Shown here: in pieces, positions 1 through 8,431 of the stretch
How positions within the stretch are numbered: position 1 is the stretch's first letter
How the letters are laid out: every line of letters begins with the position of its first letter
Origin: Vibrio sp. DW001
GTDB taxonomy: Bacteria; Pseudomonadota; Gammaproteobacteria; Enterobacterales; Vibrionaceae
Assembly: GCF_029016285.1 (NCBI RefSeq)
Contig: NZ_CP091975.1
Location: 1,054,001-1,118,000 of the forward strand
DNA length: 64,000 nt
Direction: 5' to 3'
The notes under the pieces: model-generated
What the model was told of the DNA's origin: nothing
Database searches by the model: none
What the model saw: only the letters and a program-made list of their open reading frames with translations
Translations under genes and position numbers: made by a program

Positions 1-441
1 CGTATAGACTCACAAGCAGACAAGGTCGAGAGAATTCTCGCTGACAATGAGCAAGTAAAACAATTACAGACTGTTCCTGGTATTGGCCCAGTTATCGCTA
101 GCGCTTGTATATCAACTGTCGGTAATCCAAATGACTTCAAAAACGGGCGAAATTTCGCTGCATGGATCGGGCTTGTTCCTGTTCAATATTCTACGGGTGG
201 CAAGTCAACGCTACTTGGGATATCAAAACGAGGAAATAAAGAACTGAGAACGCTATTTATCCATGCCGCAAGGTCAATTTTATGGAGAGATAAGTCGGTC
301 GAAAAATATTTTGGTTCATGGCTTATTGAGCTTAAGAAACGAAAACCTTTTAACGTGGCCGTGGTAGCACTAGCCAACAAGATAGCCCGTATAGCGTGGG
401 CAATTTTAGTCCATAAAAAATCTTTTGAAATAAGAACATAA
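1..441 (+). CDS. IS110-family transposase, C-terminal part (cut by window edge)
   Basis: The reading frame is open from base 1 and ends at TAA 439-441, giving 146 residues of a protein whose N-terminus lies outside the window. It shows the C-terminal Transposase_20 signatures of IS110/IS1111 elements: a helix-hairpin-helix-like PGIGPVIA (residues 31-38), FAAWIGLVP, GKSTLLGISKRGNKELR, and the closing NKIARIAWAIL. In these enzymes the DEDD RuvC-like catalytic domain is N-terminal and would be to the left. Such elements insert without long terminal inverted repeats. Whether the complete copy is intact cannot be judged from here. Confidence 0.9.
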   Translation, partial: RIDSQADKVERILADNEQVKQLQTVPGIGPVIASACISTVGNPNDFKNGRNFAAWIGLVPVQYSTGGKSTLLGISKRGNKELRTLFIHAARSILWRDKSVEKYFGSWLIELKKRKPFNVAVVALANKIARIAWAILVHKKSFEIRT

Positions 442-690
442 TCAGAATTTGCAATGAGAATTAAAGATGACACAACGGTTAGACCACCAGACTGAAGACC
501 TGTTGCCCCAAACAGCAACTTAAAATGCTTTTCGTTTTGTGAGGACAGTCTGGCGCACACCTCATCATAGAGCTGAGACTAATGACAGTCTCTAATAGAC
601 TCTGAATATATTAGCGCAAATCAGCTCGTTATTTTTAACTCTACTTGCAATAACGGGACGTACCATATATTGGGGCATAAATGCATATTG
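442..690. mobile_element. Probable right-end noncoding region of the IS110-family element
   Basis: No gene is seen between the transposase stop and the amidohydrolase stop at 694. The stretch holds an inverted repeat, CGTTATT at 627-633 and AATAACG at 649-655, of the subterminal kind seen in the IS1111 branch of IS110. The exact junction with host DNA cannot be fixed without a second copy or an empty site, so the right boundary given is approximate. Confidence 0.4.
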
Positions 691-693
691 AGA

Positions 694-2382
694 TTATATT
701 TCTGATTTAGGCAGTGATTCTGAACCAAAGACGATATCACCTTGTAATATTGTCATTAATATTTCTGTCTGCGCAATATCATTGACCGGTAAACGGGTAA
801 TATTTTTCTCTAAAATGACTAAGTCGGCTGATTTGCCAACGGCTATCGAACCTGTAATATCACTGATCCCTAAACTTTTGGCCGCATTAATTGTGTAGGC
901 ATTTATCGCGGAATGCACGTTCGGCAAGCCCGTACTATTCATTTTTAGACTATTTGCGATGCCAACTAATGGGTTGATTTCATTTACATTCCAGTCGCTA
1001 CTTAACGTAATATTAGCACCGGTATTGAATATGGCTTTTGGATTCATCAATGAATGTGTCCGCTTAACCCCTATGAAGGCTTCGGCCCATTGGTGATCAT
1101 GTAGTGCCACGTATTCAGAACCTACTTGGAAATCGGCGGTCACATCGAGCTTTACGAAACGAGGAACGTCTTTTGAGTTCACTAATTCAACATGCGTAAG
1201 CGTATATGGTTTTTTTGAACCTTGATTACGAGCATGCTCGATGGCATTCAGTGATTCACGAACCGCACCGTCACCAATGGCATGGATATGGGCGCTGTAG
1301 CCAATGTTATTCAGGGCATCCAACCAAGTTTTCATTTGATGCGGTGGAATATAGTTGATGCCATAAGGCTCGTCTGGGATATAGGTGCTTAAATATGGTG
1401 CTAACGTTTTCGCTGTGCCATTTATAATGATGCCATCGCTATACATTTTCACTTGATCTACTAATAACAAACGCGAAGTATCGTTCGAATGTATTTTCTT
1501 CAAAAATGCCAGTTGGGGTACCATCGAGTCAGTAGGGTATATCCAAGGGCGCAGAGAAACTCTGGCGGTTAAGTCACCGTTTTTCTCGGCTTGTTGCCAT
1601 ACGTCATACCATCCGCGTTTCCAATAAAGTCGCCCATCACCAATGGTGGTAATGCCATGTGCTGAAGCTTCTTCAAGACCAATCATTAAACCTTCGTAGC
1701 TTTGGTCAAACCGATTCTCTAAGTTATTCCAAGCCATCTCCATGATGATATCGCCAGCGTTATCAAATAGAATGCCATTTAGTTCACCGCTGTTTTTGTC
1801 TTTAAGAAACTTCCCACCCTGGGGTTCGGGAGAATTTTTGGTGATACCCGCTAAATTGAGCGCTGCGGAGTTAACCCACATTGAGTGTGAAGTTTGCTCC
1901 ATTAGTACGACAGGTTGTGTCGGGAAAATGCGATCAATTACGTCTAATGGTGTGCTGTGACTATCCTCATTCAAGATTGCCTCTAAAGAAAAGCCATACC
2001 CTATCAGCCAGTTATTCGATTCGAGTTTTTTACATGCGGTTAGATAGGGGATCTGCTCTTCAAGTGATGCATCCATACTTAGCTCGCAATTCCCCCCGAC
2101 TTCTGAAGCCGCCTCAAACACATGATTGTGATTATCAATAAAGCCCGGTAATACATAGGCTTGTTCAAGATCGAGAATGGTAGTGTTTTTATTACGATAT
2201 GCATCCATCGATTGTTTTTGACCAACAAAAGCAATGTCACCATCGCGAATGACGATCGTATTGGCATTCTCGTGACCGTAAATTCTTGCGTTTGTTAAGA
2301 TCATATCAGAGCGTGTGAAAGCCAGCGTATTAGAACTGATTATTAGGCTCACGATTATTGTTAGAGGGTAAACTCGGCTCAT
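694..2382 (-). CDS. Secreted YtcJ-like metal-dependent amidohydrolase
   Basis: A 562-residue protein of the amidohydrolase 3 (YtcJ-like) family, predicted to hydrolyse C-N bonds with a metal-bound water; the substrate is unknown. An N-terminal signal peptide (about residues 1-22, ending near TLA) puts it in the periplasm. The metal-binding HNH is at residues 85-87 after LPGFID. Later family landmarks are IHAIGDGAV, TLTHVELV and a late Asp in LSSDWNVNEINP. The C-terminus GKSADLVILEKN is the usual beta-sandwich closure. A ribosome site AAAGGAAT precedes the ATG. It stands alone, next to the IS end. Family length is normal (about 530-570). Confidence 0.85.
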   Translation of the reverse strand: MSRVYPLTIIVSLIISSNTLAFTRSDMILTNARIYGHENANTIVIRDGDIAFVGQKQSMDAYRNKNTTILDLEQAYVLPGFIDNHNHVFEAASEVGGNCELSMDASLEEQIPYLTACKKLESNNWLIGYGFSLEAILNEDSHSTPLDVIDRIFPTQPVVLMEQTSHSMWVNSAALNLAGITKNSPEPQGGKFLKDKNSGELNGILFDNAGDIIMEMAWNNLENRFDQSYEGLMIGLEEASAHGITTIGDGRLYWKRGWYDVWQQAEKNGDLTARVSLRPWIYPTDSMVPQLAFLKKIHSNDTSRLLLVDQVKMYSDGIIINGTAKTLAPYLSTYIPDEPYGINYIPPHQMKTWLDALNNIGYSAHIHAIGDGAVRESLNAIEHARNQGSKKPYTLTHVELVNSKDVPRFVKLDVTADFQVGSEYVALHDHQWAEAFIGVKRTHSLMNPKAIFNTGANITLSSDWNVNEINPLVGIANSLKMNSTGLPNVHSAINAYTINAAKSLGISDITGSIAVGKSADLVILEKNITRLPVNDIAQTEILMTILQGDIVFGSESLPKSEI

Positions 2383-2463
2383 TCTTTATTCCTTTTCTGC
2401 TCCATAATCATTGCTAGCAATCGCTCTTCTTATGCGCGGATATTCCAACCATAAGATGATGAG

Positions 2464-3171
2464 CTATTGCGGTAACGCAACCGCCTCAATATCAACATCG
2501 CCATTCGTCATATCCACTGCCGCTTGGTAAATACTGTCTGGGTCACCATAATGTTTGAAACTGAAATGGTAAACGTTGGCGGGTGTCCATAGTTTTTTCG
2601 CTTCTGAAGGCATGATGTCGTAGCCGTCTTGCTGGTATAGCTCTGTCGCCATTACGTTAGCGATAGCCGATTGCCTACTTGCGTTTCTGTTTACGGTTGG
2701 CTCGAGTGATGGGTTGCTAGGGTAGGACTCGCCGTTGTAGCTCATCACGCGATGAGCACCATTGCTCCATACTATGAAGTCTTGCCAACCGTTGCGATAA
2801 CTGTCCGCCAAAACGACAGGGTTTTTCACTACAGTCATTCGGTTGATGACGTTGCCCTCATTATCGAACATGACAGCTGTACAACCACCACTGCCACAGA
2901 AATAGAGATCTTGCATTAAGACGATATGTTCGGCGATGCCATCGCCATTTAGATCGGCGCTACCTGTCAAGTAACCTACTTTATCTTGTGCTAAGGAAAG
3001 CCCTTCTGGTGCCAAAATGTTAGTATCTACCCAAGTGGCGATCGTGTTTGCGCTGGCGCTAACCGATGGGCTGGAAGATGAGGTGTTTTTAGGTATATTC
3101 TCGGAAGTTGAGCAGCCGACTAAAGTGAGTGAACTGAGAAGAAAAAGTCCACCTAGTGTGCGATTATTCAT
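2464..3171 (-). CDS. Putative lipoprotein of unknown function
   Basis: A 235-residue protein with a clear lipobox, LTLVGC, so Cys20 should be lipidated after cleavage. A Ser/Thr-rich linker follows (residues 21-42). The body contains DLNGDGIAEHIVL, which resembles the Asp/Gly/Asn loops of VCBS/FG-GAP-like repeats. A CGSGGC pair of cysteines may form a disulfide. I do not recognise a named family. It is transcribed in the same direction as the amidohydrolase about 80 bp downstream and could be cotranscribed, but nothing else links them. Confidence 0.7.
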   Translation of the reverse strand: MNNRTLGGLFLLSSLTLVGCSTSENIPKNTSSSSPSVSASANTIATWVDTNILAPEGLSLAQDKVGYLTGSADLNGDGIAEHIVLMQDLYFCGSGGCTAVMFDNEGNVINRMTVVKNPVVLADSYRNGWQDFIVWSNGAHRVMSYNGESYPSNPSLEPTVNRNASRQSAIANVMATELYQQDGYDIMPSEAKKLWTPANVYHFSFKHYGDPDSIYQAAVDMTNGDVDIEAVALPQ

Positions 3172-3427
3172 TTTATCTTACTCTGCTGTATTTATCTGTT
3201 GCCTATAAGTATACGCACTACAGCAAGCGATGATGTAATAAAATGATTAAAATCAGTAAAGTGCCTGTCATTTGAAATTCAATTAAATTTGTTTTTCTTC
3301 ATTATAAATTGACTAGATGAAGGTTGTTATTTGCAATATATATCATCACGATAAATACTGAGTATGTAATTGGTAAAGTGAGTTCATGTCGATGGTTACG
3401 TTGTTACTTGTATAGAGAGCGAAAAGA

Positions 3428-3901
3428 ATGAAAAAGATATCCCCAATAAACGTTGAGCTCGTTCCAGTGAATATGTCGAAATCAATTTATCCAGAACCGT
3501 TTGCAGATAGAGTAAAGGATCGCACTAAGCGAAAATTAGGTGATTTTTTTCAATTAGAAAATTTTGGCGTGAATTATACAGTTTTATCGCCAAATTCGAT
3601 GTCTGCACTAAAACATCACCACGTAATGCAGGATGAGTTTATCTATATCATTACGGGTAACCCGACGCTCATCTATGGTGAAGATGAAATGCAGATGAAT
3701 CCTGGTGATTGCATGGGTTTTAAAGCCAATAGTGGTGTCGGGCATCAACTGGTGAACAATACTTCAAAGGAAGTCATATTTATCGAAGTGGGTGATAGAA
3801 GTCCTAACGAAAGCGTTACGTATCCGGATGATGATTTAGCGGTAACTCAAGAGAAAAATGGGTCTTGGTCTATCCTACATAAAGATGGTTCTACTTATTA
3901 A
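3428..3901 (+). CDS. Cupin-domain protein
   Basis: A 157-residue single-domain cupin. Motif 1 is visible as KHHHVMQDEFIYIITG with three consecutive His and a downstream Glu as candidate metal ligands. Motif 2 is PGDCMGFKANSGVGHQLVN with a conserved His. Similar small cupins are often annotated as sugar isomerase-like or oxalate-decarboxylase-like, but the substrate cannot be assigned. The gene has its own upstream region of about 250 bp and no clear operon partner. The start ATG follows GAGAGCGAAAAGA. Confidence 0.75.
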   Translation: MKKISPINVELVPVNMSKSIYPEPFADRVKDRTKRKLGDFFQLENFGVNYTVLSPNSMSALKHHHVMQDEFIYIITGNPTLIYGEDEMQMNPGDCMGFKANSGVGHQLVNNTSKEVIFIEVGDRSPNESVTYPDDDLAVTQEKNGSWSILHKDGSTY

Positions 3902-3993
3902 TACATGACAAGTAAGTGTTTATCACTTCACCTTACTTAGTCAGTAATAAACCATACCCTCTGTGTTTACGCCTTGCATTAATGTGTTATGAA

Positions 3994-4779
3994 CTAGTGA
4001 TGATTGTGTTTCTCATCTTTGCGCAGTGTAAGGACTTCATATCCAGATGTTGTAACCAAAATAGTATGTTCTGATTGAGCTGATAATTTTCTGTCCCGTG
4101 TAATGACCGTCCAGCCATCTTTTTTTGTTTTGATTTTTGCAGTACCTTGGTTAACCATTGGCTCTATCGTAAACACCATCCCTTCTTCTAGCTTAAGACC
4201 TTTTCCTCGTGATCCGTAATGAAGCACGTGTGGCTCTTCATGCATTTCTCTACCAATACCGTGGCCGCAGTATTCTTTTACGATACTGTAGCCATAGCTC
4301 TCAGCGTGTTTCTGGATAGCATGACCTATATCTCCAAGTCTAGCGCCAGGTTTGACTTGTTTAATTCCAGCCCACATAGCGTCATACGTCACGTCAACCA
4401 ACTTTTTAGCCAAAGGTGTGGCTTCTGACATGACATACATCTTGCTGGAGTCAGCAATAAACCCTTCTTTTTCCAAAGTAATATCTAGGTTAATAATGTC
4501 TTTGATTTTTAATAATTGATTTGTGTTGGGAACACCATGACACACGACTTCATTAATCGACGAGTTTAAAACATACTGATAGTCATATTGACCTTTGCTT
4601 GCTGGTCTAGCGTTCAGCTCATTAACAATAAAGTCTTCAACTTTGTTGTTAATGTCCATGGTTGATATGCCCGGTTTTACATATGAGTCCAACATATGAA
4701 AGACCCGCGCAAGTAATTTCCCAGCATTGCGCATCAGTTCAATTTCAGAAGCAGATTTTATATTGACGCTCTTATTCAC
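3994..4779 (-). CDS. map: Type I methionine aminopeptidase, paralog paired with a ParD-like gene
   Basis: A 261-residue type I methionyl aminopeptidase, which removes the initiator Met from nascent proteins. All five metal ligands of the E. coli enzyme are identifiable: Asp99 (NLDIT), Asp110 (ADSSKM), His173 (CGHGIG), Glu206 (FTIEP) and Glu237 (QSEHT). The substrate His81 (VCHGVPN) is present too, so it should be active. A His-rich tail (KHNHH) is unusual. The gene starts 8 bp inside the upstream ParD-like gene, so the two are translationally coupled. The housekeeping map of gammaproteobacteria is normally near rpsB, so this is probably a second copy. Confidence 0.92.
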   Translation of the reverse strand: MNKSVNIKSASEIELMRNAGKLLARVFHMLDSYVKPGISTMDINNKVEDFIVNELNARPASKGQYDYQYVLNSSINEVVCHGVPNTNQLLKIKDIINLDITLEKEGFIADSSKMYVMSEATPLAKKLVDVTYDAMWAGIKQVKPGARLGDIGHAIQKHAESYGYSIVKEYCGHGIGREMHEEPHVLHYGSRGKGLKLEEGMVFTIEPMVNQGTAKIKTKKDGWTVITRDRKLSAQSEHTILVTTSGYEVLTLRKDEKHNHH

Positions 4780-4996
4780 TGGTACTTCCTTCCATAACCG
4801 TTATTTTCGCTGCCGATACATCGGCTGACTTCATAAGATCTGCGACTATTTGATTGAATGACAGTTGTGGATGAAGCTCGGCTAACATACCAATTTTTAT
4901 CCAGAATTCAGCTTGTGAATTGATAGAGCGTGACATAACAGAACTTGCTTTTCTTATCTCTTCATGAAGTTCTTCGGAAATTTTCACAATACCCAT
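4772..4996 (-). CDS. ParD-like (ribbon-helix-helix) protein
   Basis: A 74-residue protein matching the ParD_like family: an N-terminal strand IVKISEEL followed by two helices (HEEIRKASSVMSRSINSQAEFWIKIG), the ribbon-helix-helix pattern of antitoxins and small repressors. It is the first gene of a two-gene unit with the methionine aminopeptidase, overlapping it by 8 bp. The usual toxin partner (ParE/RelE type) is absent. By position and fold I infer a DNA-binding autoregulator of the pair, or an antitoxin-like partner of the aminopeptidase; neither is shown. Confidence 0.75.
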   Translation of the reverse strand: MGIVKISEELHEEIRKASSVMSRSINSQAEFWIKIGMLAELHPQLSFNQIVADLMKSADVSAAKITVMEGSTSE

Positions 4997-5130
4997 TTTA
5001 TATATGTTCCATATATGTTTCGTATGCGTATTGTATTTACAGAGAGTGAGTAGTCAAGATAAATAATTTGGAAATCATCGTTGTTTTTCAGTGCCACTCA
5101 ATCCTAGAAAACTCTTGGCTTTTAAATGGC

Positions 5131-5688
5131 TCAACGGTATTCCGAAATTAAGATGGCTGAAGTGCCTTCTTGAAGCGCTTCAAATACGTGTGGCAAGTCT
5201 CCGGGGTAGCAAATATAGTCGCCCTCATTAAGATCGTAAGGCTCTGATATTAAACCAACTTTGGCTCGTCCCTTGGTGATGATTACGTGTTCTATCACTC
5301 CAGAGTTGTGAGGCTTAGAGTGAACAGGTTCTCCTGGGCTGACTTCGATCCAATAGATATCACGGCGGCTATTAGATGGACATGCAGCTAGCAGCGTCGC
5401 TTGATAGTCTTTGCGTTCAGTAAGTACAGATACTCCCTCACCTTGGCGAATGATATTTGTCTTTGGTTTTGGTGTCTCGATTAGACGCGAGAAGGGGATA
5501 TCCAGTACCACACAGATGGACCATAACGTTTCGATACTTGGATTACCGACCCCATTTTCTAGCTGCGACAAGGTTGACTTAGCGATATTTGCGCGTCGGG
5601 CAACTTCGGCGATGCTGAGATTTGAACGCCGTCTTTCAGCATTCAATGTAGTAGCGATTTGTGCGATAGGTGGCTTATTTTTGGTCAT
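5131..5688 (-). CDS. XRE-family regulator with C-terminal cupin domain, divergent from lysE
   Basis: A 185-residue regulator. Residues about 9-65 form an XRE helix-turn-helix (SIAEVARRANIAKSTLSQLENG), and the rest is a small cupin sensing domain (PVHSKPHNSGVIEHVIITKG ending in YPGDLPHVF). I chose the ATG at 5688; an upstream TTG at 5709 is also in frame but has no better ribosome site. It is divergent from the LysE-type exporter at 5882, and the shared intergenic region has spaced direct repeats, so it most likely controls the exporter and itself. The ligand would be the exported amino acid or a related compound. Confidence 0.85.
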   Translation of the reverse strand: MTKNKPPIAQIATTLNAERRRSNLSIAEVARRANIAKSTLSQLENGVGNPSIETLWSICVVLDIPFSRLIETPKPKTNIIRQGEGVSVLTERKDYQATLLAACPSNSRRDIYWIEVSPGEPVHSKPHNSGVIEHVIITKGRAKVGLISEPYDLNEGDYICYPGDLPHVFEALQEGTSAILISEYR

Positions 5689-5718
5689 GATGAAAGGACG
5701 TCTTCTCAATGAATAACT

Positions 5719-5796
5719 TGTTCATTATATAATACGATCGATTTTTTTGACAAACTAAAAATGATCGTTCAATATAAAAACCAGTCGTTCAATATA
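5719..5796. promoter_or_regulatory. Direct repeats in the XRE/lysE divergent promoter, likely operator
   Basis: TCGTTCAATATA occurs at 5765-5776 and again at 5785-5796, an exact 12-bp repeat with a 20-bp period. A weaker relative, TTGTTCATTATA, lies near 5719-5729. The copies sit between two divergent genes, one of them an XRE regulator. Direct repeats at about two helical turns fit a regulator bound on one DNA face. Function is inferred from position only. Confidence 0.5.
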
Positions 5797-5881
5797 TTAT
5801 TTGTTTGTTGGCGATATTGAAGGCAAATCTTAGTTTAAGAACCATTCGAAATCACATCACTAGCACTAAGGGAGGCAGAAC

Positions 5882-6490
5882 TTGGATTACTTGATATCTG
5901 TTGTACTATTTGCAATTTCATCGTCAGTAACACCAGGTCCAAATAACATCATGGTGATGACGTCTGGGCTTAACTTTGGTATACGCAGAAGTATGCCATT
6001 GCTTATAGGAATTTGTGTGGGTTTTACCACGATGTTATTGTTGGTAGGTTTAGGTTTTGGTCAGTTATTTACATTATTCCCTCAATTAAGTTTGGTCATT
6101 AAAGTTATTGGTACCGCCTACTTGCTTTATTTGGCGTGGTTGATTGCTAGGTCCAGTAATGTAGGGGTAACTAACCAGCAAGTTAAGCCGATAGGGTTCA
6201 TAAAAGGCGCTTTGTTTCAATGGGTAAATGCTAAAGCTTGGGTCGTATCCATTGGGGCTATATCAGCATTTACCACAATGGGAGAAAGCTTTTTCTCACA
6301 GAATATGACGATAGCAACCACCTTTTTTATTATTTCTTTCCCCTGTGTTGGTATCTGGTTGATGTTTGGGTCCATGTTACGTCAATTCTTAGATAATGCT
6401 GCTTACTTACGTTGGTTTAACATCACGATGTCACTTCTGTTGGTGGGCTCAGTGTTGCCTGTCGTCAAAGATATTTGGTATCAGTTTTAA
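5882..6490 (+). CDS. LysE/RhtB-family amino-acid exporter (TTG start)
   Basis: A 202-residue inner-membrane protein of the LysE/RhtB family, which exports amino acids such as lysine, threonine or homoserine lactone. The family signature near the N-terminus is SVTPGPNNIMVMTSG, and about six hydrophobic helices follow. The start codon is TTG at 5882, supported by a strong GGGAGG six bases upstream and by no better ATG. The divergent XRE-cupin gene probably regulates it. Exact substrate cannot be told. Confidence 0.88.
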   Translation: MDYLISVVLFAISSSVTPGPNNIMVMTSGLNFGIRRSMPLLIGICVGFTTMLLLVGLGFGQLFTLFPQLSLVIKVIGTAYLLYLAWLIARSSNVGVTNQQVKPIGFIKGALFQWVNAKAWVVSIGAISAFTTMGESFFSQNMTIATTFFIISFPCVGIWLMFGSMLRQFLDNAAYLRWFNITMSLLLVGSVLPVVKDIWYQF

Positions 6491-6553
6491 ACGGGTGACG
6501 AAAACACTAGAATCTTTCTATGCAAAGTAATTCATGCGTATGTCGATAGAAGA

Positions 6554-7027
6554 ATGACGTTAAGGTGTCCTTACATGGTGGAATACAGACAAATTGATAC
6601 TTGCTCAGTACCTATGAGTTTACTATTGGAAGCGGATCCTTCAGAGTTGAATATCAGTAAATACTTTTCTGGGTCATTGTGTTTTGCGGCTTATGATCAA
6701 GGTAAGATGATGGGGGTATGCGTGGTCAAATTACTCGCGAGCAGTAAATCAGAAATCTGCAATATTGCTGTATTTCCAAAGGCTCAGAACATGGGAATTG
6801 GGTCAGGGTTGTTAAAACATGTTGTCGATAACTTAGCGAAGCTAGGCGTTATAGAAATAGGTCTAGGTACGGGGGCGTTTGGATATCAATTGACTTTCTA
6901 TCAGCGGTTAGGGTTTAGGGTTGATGGTGTCATTAAGAATTACTTTATCGACAATTATGATGAACCAATATACGAGAATGGCCTCCGACATGTTGATATG
7001 CTTAGGCTTACATTAACGTTGGCCTAG
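6554..7027 (+). CDS. GNAT-family N-acetyltransferase
   Basis: A 157-residue GNAT acetyltransferase. The acetyl-CoA binding motif A is seen as NIAVFPKAQNMGIGSGLLKHVV, the Q-x-x-G-I-G type, and motif B is LTFYQRLGFRVDG. It resembles YvbK-like enzymes of unknown small-molecule substrate. The annotated ATG has little ribosome site; an in-frame ATG at 6575, preceded by AAGGTG, is an equally good start (150 residues). It follows lysE by about 60 bp and may be cotranscribed. Confidence 0.82.
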   Translation: MTLRCPYMVEYRQIDTCSVPMSLLLEADPSELNISKYFSGSLCFAAYDQGKMMGVCVVKLLASSKSEICNIAVFPKAQNMGIGSGLLKHVVDNLAKLGVIEIGLGTGAFGYQLTFYQRLGFRVDGVIKNYFIDNYDEPIYENGLRHVDMLRLTLTLA

Positions 7028-7120
7028 TATGAAACTCAATCATTATGACGTTTCGTGTTGACTGACTGAATATGCGTCCCAATTTTATCAAAAATGAATT
7101 CATCGCTTAAGGAAAGAAAA

Positions 7121-7600
7121 ATGGTGGTACTTAGGGAAATGCGCCAAGAAGAATACCCAGCATATTGCGAGTACTTCATTGACGATTATAGTCAAGAAAT
7201 TGCGCTCAATTATGGTCATTCAATGGATGTCTCCATTGAACTGGCTAAAAAAGACTTAAATAAAAGCTTTCCCACAGGGTTAGACAATAATAACCAATCA
7301 TTGCTATGTATTGATGCCGAACTTAACGGAACGTTATGCTTAGTTGGGTATCTATGGCACTCAATCAATATTGCGGATGGATCGACCTTTATTTACGATT
7401 TTTTCATTGCTGGTGAGTACAGAGGCAAAGGACTTGGTAAGCAAGTAATATCAGCGTTAGAAAGACAATTACATTCTGTTGGTATTAAGCAGATAAAGTT
7501 AAGAGTGGCATATCAAAACAAGCGCGCTCTAAAACTGTATCAGGACGTTGGTTTCGCAATAACGGGTATTAACATGTCCAAAGATGTTGGTGATGAATAG
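7121..7600 (+). CDS. GNAT-family N-acetyltransferase
   Basis: A 159-residue GNAT enzyme. Motif A is FFIAGEYRGKGLGKQVISALE (R-G-K-G-L-G) and the following AYQNKRALKLYQDVGFAITG is the typical motif B. Substrate unknown. I start it at ATG 7121, which has AAGGAAAG upstream, rather than at the in-frame ATG 7094. It is the second GNAT in a row, but the two are not close paralogs. A gap of about 90 bp separates them. Confidence 0.83.
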   Translation: MVVLREMRQEEYPAYCEYFIDDYSQEIALNYGHSMDVSIELAKKDLNKSFPTGLDNNNQSLLCIDAELNGTLCLVGYLWHSINIADGSTFIYDFFIAGEYRGKGLGKQVISALERQLHSVGIKQIKLRVAYQNKRALKLYQDVGFAITGINMSKDVGDE

Positions 7601-7742
7601 TCTCAATATCTACACGTATACGGCCGAAGCTGAAGTCCGAAATGGGATCGCTGTGTTTTCTTCATCTCGGCGCTTTCTTGATTCAAGGCATTGATGTTGA
7701 GATCAAACCTTGATATCAATGATAAGCGCGATCTTATGGACA

Positions 7743-8195
7743 TTAAGGCTGCGTTGCTTTCTGAGCAAAATTAGCCAACGCTTTTTCGATTTTCATAATG
7801 TTATCTTTGCATTCCGAAACGTTATGGCGTGTAGCGAGGTATTTTGGATCGTTATAGATAAGCCAAACGACATTGTTTTCGTCTTGAGTAATGAGCGCTT
7901 TTTGAGGCAAGTCAATCGCAATGCTTTGTTTGCAGGCGATTAAAGGGGAACCTACCTTTGGGTTACCAAAAATAAGAAGTTGAGTAGGTCGAATGGTGAC
8001 GCCAATTTTCATGGCCGCATCAGAATGGCGTATACGTGAAAAAACAGTCATGCCTTTTGCTTTCAAAGCGTTTTCCAATCGATCCGTTGTGGTATTGACA
8101 TCGAATGTGCTCTTGACACTTATTAATCCATTTTCTGCATAAGCGGTTGATGTTATGCAAAAAATCACTATTAATCCTAGAGTCTTAAGTGTCAT
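7743..8195 (-). CDS. DUF302-family periplasmic protein
   Basis: A 150-residue protein with a signal peptide (about residues 1-20, ending TAYA) and a DUF302 domain: NGLISVKSTFDVNTTTDRLENALKAKGMTVFSRIRH, then LLIFGNPKVGSPL and ALPLK-like IDLPQKALI. The family is small, periplasmic and of unknown function. The start at 8195 has a good AAGGATC ribosome site; the frame stays open to 8234 but only with a non-ATG codon. A Cys pair may form a disulfide. Confidence 0.85.
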   Translation of the reverse strand: MTLKTLGLIVIFCITSTAYAENGLISVKSTFDVNTTTDRLENALKAKGMTVFSRIRHSDAAMKIGVTIRPTQLLIFGNPKVGSPLIACKQSIAIDLPQKALITQDENNVVWLIYNDPKYLATRHNVSECKDNIMKIEKALANFAQKATQP

Positions 8196-8384
8196 AGTAT
8201 TGATCCTTACGTAGTTGAGACTGAAGTGTAGCACGTTATAAAAGCGTAGTTTTCACATTCACTATTTGCAAATTGAATCATGAGATATGGTCTTAATTGA
8301 ATCTTCGGTTAGTATTCACCTGACAGTAAAACTCCCTGTAATATCTCGATTTTAATAGTTGTCTGAGTGGTGAGGTTGATTGGA

Positions 8385-8422
8385 CATTAAATAAGAGCAG
8401 CGTGTGCGGCTCTTATTTAATG
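8385..8422 (-). terminator. Hairpin terminator after the glycoside hydrolase gene
   Basis: A perfect 14-bp stem (8385-8398 with 8409-8422, arms CATTAAATAAGAGC and its complement) and a 10-nt loop, ten bases past the stop of the glycoside hydrolase. The A/T-rich stem base makes it usable in both directions. There is no long T tract, so efficiency is uncertain. Confidence 0.7.
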
Positions 8423-8431
8423 TGGCGGTTT

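Noticed and set aside
183..560. 125-codon open frame on the minus strand over the transposase end
   Set aside because: It lies antisense to the clear IS110-family coding frame and shows no family features.
4772..4996. Calling the ParD-like gene part of a classical ParDE toxin-antitoxin pair
   Set aside because: No ParE/RelE-type toxin is adjacent; the partner is a complete aminopeptidase.
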